From Arcuatula senhousia (Eukaryota; Mollusca; Bivalvia; Mytilida; Mytilidae), in assembly GCA_963971305.1 (NCBI GenBank), contig OZ020306.1, positions 39,577,512-39,641,511 on the forward strand: a stretch of DNA of 64,000 nucleotides, read 5' to 3'. The translations under genes and the position numbers were made by a program. Positions 34,220-45,532 of this stretch are shown here, in pieces; the first letter of the stretch is position 1; every line of letters starts with the position of its first letter. Under the pieces are notes generated by a model. That model ran no database searches, was not told where the DNA came from, and was given only the letters and a program-made list of their open reading frames with translations.

Positions 34220-34375
34220 GCATTGTATGTTAACTTAAGTGTAATCACCATAACTTAAGTTCTAGTTATCTGATTGCTATGAAATTTGGCAATGATGTTC
34301 CTTACCATAAAAGGATGAACGGGATTGATTTTGGGGGTCCCCCCTTTTTTCCTTTAGAAAAGAGGGGCCAAAAAG
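34220..34375 (-). repeat. C-like core unit, isolated
   Basis: One reversed unit of the core shared by families B and C: AACTTAAGTTCTAGTTATCT, TTCCTTACCATAAAAGGATG and GGGATTGATTTTGGGGGTCC. No element ends are present. Confidence 0.65.
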
Positions 34376-34599
34376 CTCTTTAAAGCATGAAGAGTTTTAA
34401 ATGCAAATAAATAAATAAAAAAACTATTTTAGCATTTTTACAAGGTATTTTGAGGTAAATCTGCTAGACCCAAATTTTGCAAAGCAATAATATAGATGTG
34501 CTATAATTGGTATTCCCATGTGGAAAATCTAATAATCTAATACATTATACTATAAATAAGGCAAACCAGGAAATTTAATTCCAAACAAATCAAGTAAAT

Positions 34600-35045
34600 C
34601 TGTGAGCTAATGCTAATGCTAGTGATATCCCCGCTCCCCAAACTAAGCCACGCATACAAGTTAAAATACTCGGTAAACAGGAAGTAGTTGACCTAGGTAC
34701 ATTAAATCGCTATACACCATAAAGGACATAGGGTATACAAAATATCAGACCCCTATCTCATGTAGTTGCTTGGGAAACTGTGATGGAAATTTTGCATTTA
34801 TGTCCATTTAATATGTGTAAAAACCTAAGTATTCGCTAAACAGGAAGTAGACTACCTTAGAGCATAAAATTGGTATACATCATATGGTACTATAGGATAA
34901 AGCTGTATACAAAATATCAGAACTCTGTCTCATGTAGTTGCTTAGAAAACTGCGACGGAAGTTTTGTTACGGACGGACGAACGAACAGATGGACGGACAA
35001 GGGTAAAACAGTACACCCTCGTCTTCTTCTTAGCAGGGGTATAAT
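34600..35045 (+). mobile_element. family P element, copy 2
   Basis: The 5' part is AGCTAATGCTAATGCTAGTG with ATATCCCCGCT. Two core units contain AAACAGGAAGTAG, AAAATATCAGA.C..TGTCTC and ATGTAGTTGCTT. A GACGGACGAACGAACAGATG run follows, and the end hairpin reads TACACCCTCGTCTTCTTCTT, AGCAGGGGTATAATG. Confidence 0.7.
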
Positions 35046-35243
35046 GAAAGCCTTTCACATTAATTTATTATGAAGGAGTTACACAAACCAAAAATTCATG
35101 CATCAATGAAAATGTAAAATTTGTCTTAATCATGAAAATTGATCAAACCCAGAATTAAAGTACTTTCAGAGAAGCAAAAATATTTGTAGCTGCACAGAAA
35201 GTTTTGCCCAGATGCACATGCCTAAATTGAAAGTAATCAGTAA
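35046..35243. other. unassigned
   Basis: Short AT-rich stretch with no recognised feature. Confidence 0.3.
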
Positions 35244-35462
35244 TAGAAGTACTGTGGATTCATTTACTTTTGTGGGTACCTATTTTCATGCTTTGATGAT
35301 AAAGGATCAGTTCATGGATTTTTAAATTTGCAGCTCTGCAGTTTGCAACATAAAGATCAATGCTAAATTTTTTTACTTAGATATCAAATTTCTTGGGTCA
35401 AAGCCATCCACAAAATTTAATGCCCCACGAATAATTATTGAAAGTTAAAAAATAAAGATGGA
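35244..35462 (+). repeat. GTGGATTCATT...CGTGGG-type repeat
   Basis: Starts AGTACTGTGGATTCATTTAC TTTTGTGGGTACC. It ends in a loosely complementary block (CATCCACAAAATTTAATGCC, CCACGAATAATTATTG). This wording is, to my knowledge, common in mollusc genomes as a small inverted-repeat element; I did not check this. Confidence 0.5.
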
Positions 35463-35689
35463 ATGATAGATTCCTCTGTATCATAACATCTAAAAATCTC
35501 TTGAAATTTACCCTATGTTTGTCATACTGAATCATCCTACCAATTTGGGAAAAGCTTGATGGATTTAGTACAGATGGACAATTATTAGTTAGACTTGTAA
35601 TGCTCCTCAACATGTCATCAAAGGGGCATAAAAATAATTTTATAACCAGTCAGACTTTGACTTTGAGAAAGACATGTAATAAACTAACA

Positions 35690-35820
35690 TGAATATATCC
35701 AAAAGACATAATGCCCCATCTTACAACATTAAAGACAGACTGATGAATGGAGGGATGAATGGACAGACTGGGGAACAGACCGAAACACTATATTCCCCCT
35801 ACCTAGATAGGCCATAAAAT
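35690..35820 (+). mobile_element. family R short element, copy 2
   Basis: AATATATCCAAAAGACATAA with TGCCCCATCTTACA, then GACAGACTGATGAATGGAGG, then AAACACTATATTCCCCCTAC and TAGGCCATAAAAT. Same plan as 15421-15555 but with a more worn hairpin. Confidence 0.6.
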
Positions 35821-36401
35821 GAAATTTCACTACACAAAGTTACATAACAAGACATTTTTATCAGTTCCCTTTGACAGAATTCATGCACATGCACTTTTAA
35901 AAAAAAATAAAATTGAGACAATAAACAAAAAATAATCCCAGAAATACAAAGAAACCCTAGGATCATGAAAATACAACTTAATAAGCTTGCATTAAATAAA
36001 AGTGTTTACTTACAGACAAATCTTAAATACTCAATTACCATGATTATCCTATAAAGTTAAAAAAAAATACACTAAATGTAGTAATTTGACAATCAAGGAA
36101 AAGTATGAGAATACATCGGTGAATACAATTTTCAAAATCATTATGGTCTGATGTGCTTTTTGTCTAACAAAAGACTCATCACAGCCTCAAGAGCCAAAAT
36201 TTTAAAAGGCCAAATTAAATAAATATAATAAATGACACACACATTTAGTAAAATAAAACACAATGCTAATGTATATTGTTGCAAAAAAAAAAACAACCAC
36301 AAATTGATTGAAGCTGAAATGAAATGTGTGTTTACAGTTTATAACCCTTTGTTTGGTTGCAGACCTTTAAAATGCCTGGTTTAAACTTGGTAAAACAAGA
36401 A
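35821..36401. other. AT-rich; one weak micro-exon candidate
   Basis: Minus-strand positions 36014-36048 have a polypyrimidine acceptor (TTTTTTTTTAACTTTATAG) and a full-consensus donor (GTAAGTAAAC) around 35 bp, with one open frame (IIMVIEYLRFV, phase 2-1). I do not annotate it as a CDS because the peptide and phase fit no other exon. Confidence 0.2.
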
Positions 36402-36790
36402 ATCTGTTAGCCAATGCTCACTAATGATACCAATGCTATCACAACAGAATACCAAGTTTTTAGCAAATACCACATAGCTTGTCATTTTCGTGGGTCAAGG
36501 GAAATCGTGAAAATAAATCCGGCGAAAATATCCATCTTATAGAAATAATATACAAATGCATTCACAAACTGCAAAAATAAAACCCACAAAAATTTTTCAC
36601 ATATCTTTTGACACAAAAACCATGAAAATTTACCCTCCGAAAATAACAAAAATAACCCACTTTACGGTAGGAGGTAGATATCCAATGGACCTTAAATCAT
36701 ATCCTATAATGCTACATGCCCATATAAAACTTGTTACAAAATATCACCAACCTAGGAGTTATAATGGCTGAGTTAGAAGTAAATAAAAAA

Positions 36791-37986
36791 GACCAATCGA
36801 TGTCTGGCCCTGTGTCGCACGGCAAAACGTTGAACCCTGTACGTTCTAGGCCCAATATGGCAAGTCAAAATATTTTGACACTTGCATCCTATGGTGGACT
36901 TACAAAGCATATTTGTCACATGCCACCCAATAATGTAAAAATAGACAAAAAAAATAGTTTTAATTTCTTTTCCCTTTTGATCCCCTTATTGCTAAACAGA
37001 AAAGGTGGGTCAAGAAAAAATTGTATCCTCCATTTTGTTTCCAATATATGACCAAAATTTACTTGTAAAAAATTTTTTCTAAATCGGATCATAAATAAAA
37101 AATCTCACATTTTGCCCCTTTTGGGCCCCTCGTTCCTTAACAAAAAGAGAGGGGACACCCAAAATCATCCCCACCCTTTAATTTATGGTGAGTAACACTA
37201 CTGTAAAGTTTCATAGTATTTGGTCAACCAAAACAAGTTATTGTGGAAACAAATAATAAAGTTGCTTATTTGGCCCCTTTAGGGCCCTTAGTTTCTAAAC
37301 GAAAAAAGAGGGGACACCCAAAATCAGCCCAACCCTTCCTTTCATGGTAAGTAGCATTACTGTAAAGTTTCATAGCATTTGGTCAACCAGAACAAAAGTT
37401 ATTGTGGAAAAAAATTAAAAAGTCGCTTTTTTGGCCCCCTTTGGGCCTCTAATTTCTAAACAAAAAAAGAGGGGACACCCCAAATCAGCCAAACCCTTCC
37501 TTCTATGATAAGTAACATTACTGTAAAGTTTCTTAGCATTTGGTCAACCAGAACAAAAGTTATTGTGGAAACAAATAAAAAAGTCACTTTTTTGGTCCCT
37601 TTGAGGCCCCTAATTTCTAAACGAAAAAAGAGGGGACACCCAAAATCAGCCCAACCCTTCCTTTTATGGTAAGTAACATTACTGTAAAGTTTCATTGCAT
37701 TTGGTCAACCAGAACAAAAGTTATTGTGGAAAAAAATTAAAAAGTCGCTTTTTTGGCCCCTTTTGGGCACCTAATTTCTAAACAAAATTATGAAATGACC
37801 CCAAAAGGAGCGGTGCACATCTTCAATATATCTGTAATCACTGTGTAAAATTTTAGAAAGATCTAGTGTTCGGTTTTTGAGATTCAGATTACACAAGACA
37901 GGCACCCCATAGCGGGACGGACGGACAGACGGATGGACGGAGTGACCTGACTACTAGACCTGCTTTCGCCTTCGGCGACGCAGGTA
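36791..37986 (+). mobile_element. family C element C1
   Basis: The 5' end is GACCAATCGATGTCTGGCCC TGTGTCGCACGGC. About four ~161-bp core units follow: TTTATGGTAAGTAACATTAC, TCATAGCATTTGGTCAACCA, ACAAAAGTTATTGTGGAAA and AAAGAGGGGACACCCAAAAT. The 3' part has GACGGACGGACAGACGGATG, then the hairpin ACCTGCTTTCGCCTTCGGCG with GCAGGT closing it. Confidence 0.85.
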
Positions 37987-39123
37987 ACAAGAGGCTCCCA
38001 GGAGCCTGAATCGCTCACCTGGTCTTGAGGTCAACCCTATGAAGAACTTTGCAGAGCTAAATGAGCTGAACAAATAAGCAAGCAACAGCTTTGCCCTATC
38101 TTCAATAGTTTTCATTCTATTGGCCAAAAACACTATTTTTCGCCTTTAAGGGGTCATCTGACAACTTGGACCCTATGATGAATTTCGTAAAGCCAAATGA
38201 GCCGAACATTTAAGCAGGCAACAGCTTTTCTTTATCTGCAATGGTTTTCATTTTATAGGCCAAACACTATTTTTTGCCTTTGAGGGGCTGTAACTCCTAT
38301 AAGGGGTCATGTGAAAACTTCGACCCTATGTAGACTTTTGTAGAGCTAAATGAGCTGAACATTTAAGCAAGCAACAACTTTTCCCTATCTGCAATAGTTT
38401 TCTTTCTATAGGCCAAAAACACTATTTTTCGCCTTTAAGGGGCTGTAACCCCTATAAGGGGTCATCTGACAACTTGGACCCGATGACAACTTTTGTAGAG
38501 CTAAATGAGCTGAACATTTAAGCAAGCAACAGCTTTTCTCTATCTGCAATAATTTTCATTCTATAGGCCACAAACACTATTTTTTGCCTTTCAGGGGCTG
38601 TAACCCCTATAAGGGGTCATCTGACCAACCCAATGGAGACTTTTGTAGAGTTAAATGAGCTGAACATTTAAGCAAGCAACAGCTTTTCTCTATCTGCAAT
38701 AGTTTTCATTCTATAGGGCAAAAACATGAAAAAAGGCTATTTATGACCTTTAAAGGGCCATAACCCCTATTAGGGTTCCTCTGACAACTTCGACCCAATG
38801 AAGACTTTTGTAGAGCTTTTGATTCTGAAGAGTCTTTCATCCTTCAGATTTTTTCTATCTGTTATGGTTGCTGAGTTATAAGCCATTTTAAGTGGTTTTA
38901 CCCTATGTTCTATTTTAGTAACAGCAGCAATGTTTTTTAATGAATCATTTAAAAATGAGGATCGTTTGTTGCCAACATGTCATATACCATTCCTGCAAAG
39001 TTTCAGTTAAATTGGATTAGTGGTTTCAGAGGAGAAGATTTTTGAAATTGTTAACAGACGACGGACGACGACGGACGCATAGTGATGGCATAAGCTCACA
39101 TGGCCTTTGGCCAGGTGAGCTAA
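37987..39123 (+). mobile_element. family A element A4, complete
   Basis: Starts ACAAGAGGCTCCCAGGAGCC TGAATCGCTCACCTGG. It carries about five ~160-bp cores (GCAACAGCTTTTC, GGGGTCATCTGACAACTT, GAGCTAAATGAGCTGAACAT). The A 3' domain follows (TTGCCAACATGTCATATACC, GTTTCAGTTAAATTGGATTA), then ACGACGGACGACGACGGACG. It ends in the hairpin AGCTCACATGGCC-TTT-GGCCAGGTGAGCT and A-rich sequence. It abuts C1 directly. Confidence 0.9.
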
Positions 39124-39424
39124 AAATTGCAAAAGAATAATTTAAAGTTCTCAGGAAACAGGAAGTAGATGTCCCTTTGACATAAAATCATATCCCACAA
39201 TGATAATGTCCATATAAAGCTTGTCACCTTATTTCAACAGTAGCGAGTAATGAGTAAACAAAAAGTGTGACGAAAAAAAATAAGTTTACAGTAAACAGGA
39301 AGTAGATATCTGATTGACCTTTAAAAAGATAGCTCACAATGCCTCATGGCCATATCAAGCTTGTCACCAAATATCAACAACCTAGGATGAATAGTAGATG
39401 AGTTGTGAGTAAACAAACAAGAGT

Positions 39425-39968
39425 TAACACTAAAGTATGTCTCGCCTGCCGGCACCATCAAAAACAATTACTCTTTCTTACTTCCACTTTATTTTGAATT
39501 TACATGGATTTTCAGTTTCTGAGATCAAAAGATGTTTATAGAACTTAAACATTGCAAATATATGCAATAAAAATAATCAAAGTCACTCAACCGGAAAATC
39601 AAGGTCAAGGTCAAAAGATGGGGATGCAACTGTGCTAAGCTACTACTAAGGCATATGTATACCAAGTTTCATCAACCTAGGACCTATAGTTCTTGAGATA
39701 TGGAGGTGCTCGCAAAACTTTTCCATTGCTATTATATGTATTTGAAAATTGTCAAAGTCACTCAACCGGAAAATCAAGGTCAAGGTCAAAAGATGGGGAT
39801 GCAACGGTGCTATGCTTCTACTGGGGCATATGCATACCAAGTTTCATCAACCCAGGACCTATAGTTCTTGAGATATGGAGGTGCTCATAAAACTTTTCCA
39901 AAAAGTTAACGCCGCCGCCGGTAAAGTAACACCTATGTCCCGCTCTGCTTCGCAGGCGAGACAAAAAC
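39425..39968 (+). mobile_element. family E element E4
   Basis: Starts AACACTAAAGTATGTCTCGC with CTGCCGGCACCATC. Two ~170-bp cores follow (CAAGTTTCATCAACCTAGGA, CTTGAGATATGGAGGTGCTC, CACTCAACCGGAAAATCAAG, AAAAGATGGGGATGCAACTG). It ends with CGCCGCCGCCGG and the hairpin TATGTCCCGCTCTGCTTCGC, AGGCGAGAC, then A-rich. GTCTCGCCTGC at the 5' end complements GCAGGCGAGAC at the 3' end. Confidence 0.85.
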
Positions 39969-40048
39969 AGGACGGAAAGTGGGATGGAGCCTCGGACAGA
40001 CACGGGTAAAACTGTATACCTCCCTCCTCTTTGAAGTGGGGGTATAAA

Positions 40049-40700
40049 AATTTAGAATTTTTTTCCTAATGGCCATGTTAAGTTGTCAATTATTTATATT
40101 TAAATGCTGTTGTGATTTAGTACATTGTTAAGAGAAGCCAGGGCTGTCTGTAATGTTTGTGGACATGAACAGATTAAGTTAATGTACCAGCTGGGCTAAA
40201 TGTTTTTCATAATCTAGCATTGTCTTTAATTTTTGTTAAATCATTTAGTCAATGTATAGAAATATACAGTCATGTCCCTTATTAGTTACTGTTTATGTTG
40301 ATGAACTTGGATTTCCTTACACATTGTTTGCAGAAGTGATGCAGAGATAATATTCTTAAATAGAGATGATAATAGGGTCATTGCAATAATACCTTCCCTA
40401 CTCTATTTTTGAAACAATTGAAAACCTAAGCACATGAGAAATTATACAATGACTTTAATTTAAATTATGTCATGTCATAATACATCTGTTTTTAGTTACA
40501 ATCTAAAATGGTCCAATCACTAACTTGATTTAATCAGAAGGTAACTACTATTGGTTGACAGTGCAGGTCATTCAAAGGAAGCGTGTGTAAAATTTATCAT
40601 GACATAGATTGGTTTGTAATTAGCAACCTGGCTTACAAAGGGGAAGATTTATTAAAAGGACTCTATAATAATCAGTTTCAAACCTATTGAAATTTATAGA
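40049..40700. other. unassigned AT-rich sequence
   Basis: No repeat partner and no convincing exon. A plus-strand polypyrimidine-AG (CCTTACACATTGTTTGCAG at ~40333) is followed by no useful frame. Confidence 0.3.
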
Positions 40701-41615
40701 AACTAGAAAATGTGTCTACGAGCCACAGGATGGCCCTCCCGTTCTTGAAATATCATGGACCCTCAATGTGTATTGCCTGAGATACTTTACCAAGAAATTG
40801 ATCAAAAGTGTTCATGTGTAAAATAAAGGTCACTGTTACCTTATTTCTGGTGGGTGGTGCCATGTTACCAAGACTCATCGAGTAGTGAAATATTATTGAC
40901 CCCTAACAAGTACATGTAGTATTCAAGATATGGACCTTAACCAAGAACTTAACCAAAGTCATTCATGCGTAAAATATAGGTCACAGTGACCTAATTTCTA
41001 GTGGGTGGTGTCACCTTACCTAAGACACATCTAGTAGTGAAATATCATTGACCCCCAACATCTAGTATTCAAGTTATGGACCTTAACCAAGAACTTAACC
41101 AAAGTCATTCATGCATAAAATATAGATCACAGTGACCTAATTTTCATTGGGTGGTGTCATGTTACCCAAGACACATCTAGTGGTGAAATACCATTGACCA
41201 TCAACATGTAGTATCTTAGATATGGACCTTAACCAAGAACTTAACCAAAGTCATTCATGCGTAAAATATAGGTCACAGTGACCTAATTTCTAGTGGGTGG
41301 TGTCACCTTACCTAAGACACATCTAGTAGTGAAATATCATTGACCCCCAACATCTAGTATCCAAATTATGGACCTTTACCAAGAACTTAACCGAAGTCGT
41401 TCATGCATAAAATATAGGTCACAGTGACCTAATTTCTAGTGGGTGGTGTAGCCCTACCCAAGACTCATCTGGTGGTGAAATATCATTGACCCCCAACATC
41501 TAGTATCCGAGTAATGGACCTTAACCAAGAACTTAACCAAAGTGTTACGGACAGACAGACGGCCGGACAAGGGTAAAACTATATGTCCGATCCACATACA
41601 TGACCATGTGTAAAA
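40701..41615 (+). mobile_element. family D element D2, end hairpin decayed
   Basis: Same start (AACTAGAAAATGTGTCTACG AGCCACAGGATGGCC) and about five to six ~147-bp cores. The microsatellite reads ACGGACAGACAGACGGCCGG. The hairpin arm is damaged: CGATCCACATACATGACCAT lacks the GTGGTCGGGCC arm. Confidence 0.85.
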
Positions 41616-41724
41616 GAAAATATTATGTTTGATTTAAATAATGTGAACATATTGCTCGGTGTCATATGTAATATCTATTTTTGAAATGACAAACAATCAA
41701 CTTATTGTTGTATGTTAAGTCAAA

Positions 41725-42933
41725 ATAAAAAGCTACGCCGAGCGCAGCATGATACGACCGCAACATAATGAACCCTGTACGTTGGAGGCCTAATGTGGAT
41801 AGTCCATTGCTTTGGTCACATGAAGCCCATGGTGGACTACATGCACCCTATGGTGGACTTTAAAATGCATATTTGACACATATAAATTTACATCAATATC
41901 TAATAGAAAAAGTCTTATATTAATTCACATATTTGGTCGTTTTTTTACCCCTTTCTAAAAAGAACGGTAAGAATTATTGCAAATCTGATTGAAAAATACA
42001 GGTAGGGATTTTCACATGGATTCCATTAAAAGAAAGATGTTGAAAATCGGACCAAAAATAAAAAGTTGATTTAATAGGTGTGACATGTCTTTGGCCCCCT
42101 GCAGCAATGTAAAGGTGCAATATATTTTAAAACCATTGACACATTTAGTTGACAGAATTCAATGAGCAATTCAACAAAAAAGAATTTTCAAAGTTGAATG
42201 AATAACATTCTACAACAGTTTTGTCAATGCACCCGTTTTAGCCCCTTTTGACCCTTTTTTCTAAAACGGCAGGGGCCACAAACCCCAAGTACAGAACCAA
42301 CCTTCCTTTAGTGGATATAACCATCATAATAAAACTTCATAACAATTGTCTGGTCAACTACAGCTAAATTTATTTACCTGGACAAACTTTGAATACAAAT
42401 GGTATTTATTGCCCCTTCGACCCCTAGTTTCTCAAAAATGGTAAGAGAAATTGAAAATCTGGTTGAAAAATGCAGGCAGGGATTTTCACAAGGATTCCAA
42501 TGAAAAAAAGATTTTCAAAATCGGACCACAAATAAAAAAGTTGATTTTTGGGGTGTAGCCCCTTTTTGGCCCCCCTGTAGCAAGGTTAGGGTGCAATATA
42601 CATTAAAACCATTGACACATTTAGTTGACAGAATTTAATGAAGAATTCAATAAAAAAAGAATTTTCAAAATCAAATGAATATCAAACATTCCACAACAGT
42701 TTTGTCAATACACCTGTTTCAGCCCCTTTTGGCCCCTTTTTTCTAAAATGGTAGGGGCCACAAACCCCAAATACAATACCAACCATCTTTTAGTAGTAAC
42801 TAACATCATTTTCAAATTTCATAACAATCCGTCAATATTTACTCAAGTTATCGCACGGAAACCAAATGTCTACAACGACAACGACATCACCATAACATTA
42901 TACCATCGCAAAAATTTTGCAGTCGTATAAAAA
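41725..42933 (+). mobile_element. family B element B2, complete
   Basis: Starts ATAAAAAGCTACGCCGAGCG. The core holds two kinds of unit: one with TTGACAGAATTCAATGAGCA, CCCGTTTTAGCCCCTTTTG and CTAAAACGGCAGGGGCCACA; another with GGTAAGAGAAATTGAAAATC and GCAGGCAGGGATTTTCACAA. It ends TATCGCACGGAAACCAAATG, a degenerate ACAACGACAACGACATCACC run, and the hairpin ATCGCAAAAATTTTGCAGTC closing GTATAAAAA. Confidence 0.9.
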
Positions 42934-43833
42934 TTGTACACAAAATCCTTTTGAAGTAAATTCAGATAAAATTCTTCATTATATAATATCTGTCAACAAA
43001 CATTACAGACTGTCCTTGTTTATGCATCATTACATTGTTAAGATATATATTTCAAACAAACTGGACCAAATTAAAATGTGAAAACAAAAATATGTCCAAA
43101 ATTAAGTCATAAATTGCCTCTCCAGGCTTTGCAACATGTGACAGGGGTATAATCCTGATATCTATGTGTATAAAGTTTTATGATTATAATATCATACTAG
43201 TACTTCTTTCAACGAAAAAGAACTTAAAACTATAATAAAAATTTTGAGATGTAGAATAAGTGTACAAGACACACCCCACAATCAAGCGGTAATTCAGAAA
43301 AACCACAATGGACAACCATCAGCAGCCTTCAACGAAGCCAGTAGGTGCTGCTCGCGGTTATGCAATTGCAATTCAGTAAACCTTTGAATATATATCTATA
43401 TAATGTATAACATCCTTCTTATTCTATGATCAATGAAACATAAAGTCAGGTACAGTTTTATGAGGTTTTTGTTTTTTCATCTTGATTGTCTATGTGTATT
43501 AAGTCTCATGATGATACTATACTTCTTTCAATGGTATGGAATAACTTAAACCTGAAGGTAAACCCAAGTCTAACACCAACCTATTTCAGTGAGTTGATGA
43601 GGCAGGTACAATTTTAAGACAAGTTTTGTATGTTTATATCCTAATGTATACATGTATGATATATAAAGTTTAATGATGATATTACACTTTCCTTAAGGGA
43701 ACATAACTTAAACCTGAAATTAATCTTGAATTGAGATGGAAGAACAAACTGGAACATTATATGCCCCATTGCTTATGTAGATGGGGCATAGCAAACTGGA
43801 GAAAAGCAAAGCAAAGCAAAATGTATGACTTAA
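42934..43833. other. family Q-type sequence and unassigned flank
   Basis: From about 43060 to 43790 there are three worn core units (TAAGTTTAATGATGATATTA-like phrases, ACTTCTTTCAATGGTATGGA, ATAACTTAAACCTGAAGGTA). They end in TATATGCCCCATTGCTTATG, TAGATGGGGCATA, a TATGCCCC/GGGGCATA hairpin. A decayed relative lies at 1440-1935. A short AAAGCAAAGCAAAGC run follows at 43803-43821. Confidence 0.55.
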
Positions 43834-44389
43834 AGTGTAAGTTCGCGTTTTTTTTCAAAATTTGTACATTAAAAGAATATCATATTAAAATAACTTAGGT
43901 GAAATTCCTAGCCCTCAAATATGCATAGTTAGAATAAAATTGGCTTTTGAAAGTAAAAAAATTCTATCCATGGAGGGTCACGTGATTTGTACTAGATGGC
44001 GCTGCTCAAAGCCAATACACAGCGTGGATGTTGCATCCTATACCCATGTGGTATTTATCGATGTGTACCACAACGGACAATTTGAAATAATTAAAATTAA
44101 GTCGGGAATAATAAAATAAAAGTCAGTCTAATTATTGATTGTGAAACGAATTAAAATGGTACCAATCGTTAAGTATAGAATTAATTCGTAGAAAATATAG
44201 AAATATTTAAAACATTTTTTTTTATTCGCCGTACAGACATTTTCGGAAAATATATATTTCAATTTTCAGTATGTAGAATTGCCCTATACTATTTCTTTTA
44301 TACATCCTGTTTAAAATTCATGGTCCCCTGACACCCTACTGGGATTACCTTGCATGACTTGTTTGAAGTGATATTTTGATAATTAGTCC

Positions 44390-44580
44390 TTCCGTGCAAC
44401 CCATCGCACCACAGGGGCTTACTTATCGTTTTCTGTGTGTAAGACTTTATTCCCTTCTACAAACCACTGGCACAACAGGGGTTCACCTGCCGTTTCCTGA
44501 GTATGTTTAGTACCCCCGTGCAAACTATCGGCACCACAGGGGTTAAATATTGTTTCCTGTGTATTAGAAGTTGACATTTA
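44390..44580 (+). repeat. three imperfect ~70-bp tandem units
   Basis: The units share CCGTGCAAACCATCGGCACC (versions GTGCAACCCATCGCACC, ACAAACCACTGGCACAA, GTGCAAACTATCGGCACC), then ACAGGGGTT, then a GTTTCCTGTGTAT block. They differ at many positions, so the array is old. It is not related to the satellite cores elsewhere in the window. Confidence 0.7.
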
Positions 44581-45532
44581 CCTGGTTGGAATGGGTTCTA
44601 GTACACTTTCTTTTAACGAAAATCACCCCCTTTGGTCCGCCAGAGTCGTTTGAACATTGAAGTGCAAAAATGTTAATAAAATACCCTTTTTAATTAAAAA
44701 CATATAAAAACAATAACTGTGGGAATCTTTTTTTTGTCTTGCAAATAATAATGTAGTTAATTAATTGTTTTTCCAACACTTTTAAAACAGAAAAAAAAGT
44801 GGGTACTAAAACTCTTTAAACACATTTTTAATTTGGGTACTAGTATTACACAAACCATGCACTAACACGATGTAGCACCACGCTTTGGCTGATTGATAAT
44901 TGTAAGAGAAAGGTAGTCAATGAAGTGAACAGGTGATATTGACACCTGCTGATTAATCATACCGTATTATTAAAAGATGTGCCGGTCATAATTCTTAAAA
45001 TCGAGCTGTGGTGGGTGTGTGACAGTGTCTTAAGTGGGTTGAGTGCTGCAAGGAAATCTTTGATTGGAGGAGCACAATAATTGAACTATGATATCTGTCA
45101 ATTATACCTGTAATTAACCAACGGGGCGTGGCAGATCGTCCAAAAGGTTAATGATTTTAATTGACACCTGTGTATTCTTCAAGAACTGAATTTATTGTCT
45201 TAAATATTTGAAAAGGGCTACTGTGTCAATAAATATTTCAGATTATTTACTATTTGGAATTATAATTAATTATTTCAAAACAATTTAAGGTTAAATAAAC
45301 AATGATCTTGCTAAACGTTGGATTAAAAAAATTATTAATGCCAAATTATTCATATTTCAAATCATTATTATGATCGACCATATCGGTCTTATGTTACAAA
45401 TATCGTCAATTGGTATTGTATTTATCATTGGAGATGTGACGTCACATCTCCAATTGAGCTATCCCATAATTCATCATTGTTCATAGCATGGACACGCCCA
45501 TATGGTCTTGTGTATTGGAATACAAGTGTGGC

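Larger units (their letters stand above)
36402..40048 (+). mobile_element. family O element interrupted by C, A and E elements
   Basis: The O start (GAAATCTGTTAGCCAATGCT, compare 34600) is followed by core units with GTAGATATCCAATGGACCTT, CATATCCTATAATGCTACAT and TATCACCAACCTAGGAGTTA. O sequence resumes at 39124-39424 (AAACAGGAAGTAGATGTCCC, AGCTTGTCACC) and again at 39969-40048, with AGGACGGAAAGTGGGATGGA and the end hairpin TATACCTCCCTCCTCTTTGA, AGTGGGGGTATAAAAA. Between these pieces lie C1 (36791-37986), A4 (37987-39123) and E4 (39425-39968), all in plus orientation. The O limits are approximate on the left; 36470-36660 carries an additional AATCGTGAAAATAAATCCGG-type insert. Confidence 0.65.

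Noticed and set aside
39646..40003. Overlapping frames on both strands at ~39.65-40.0 kb
   Set aside because: They fall inside the E4 satellite cores and repeat with the core period.
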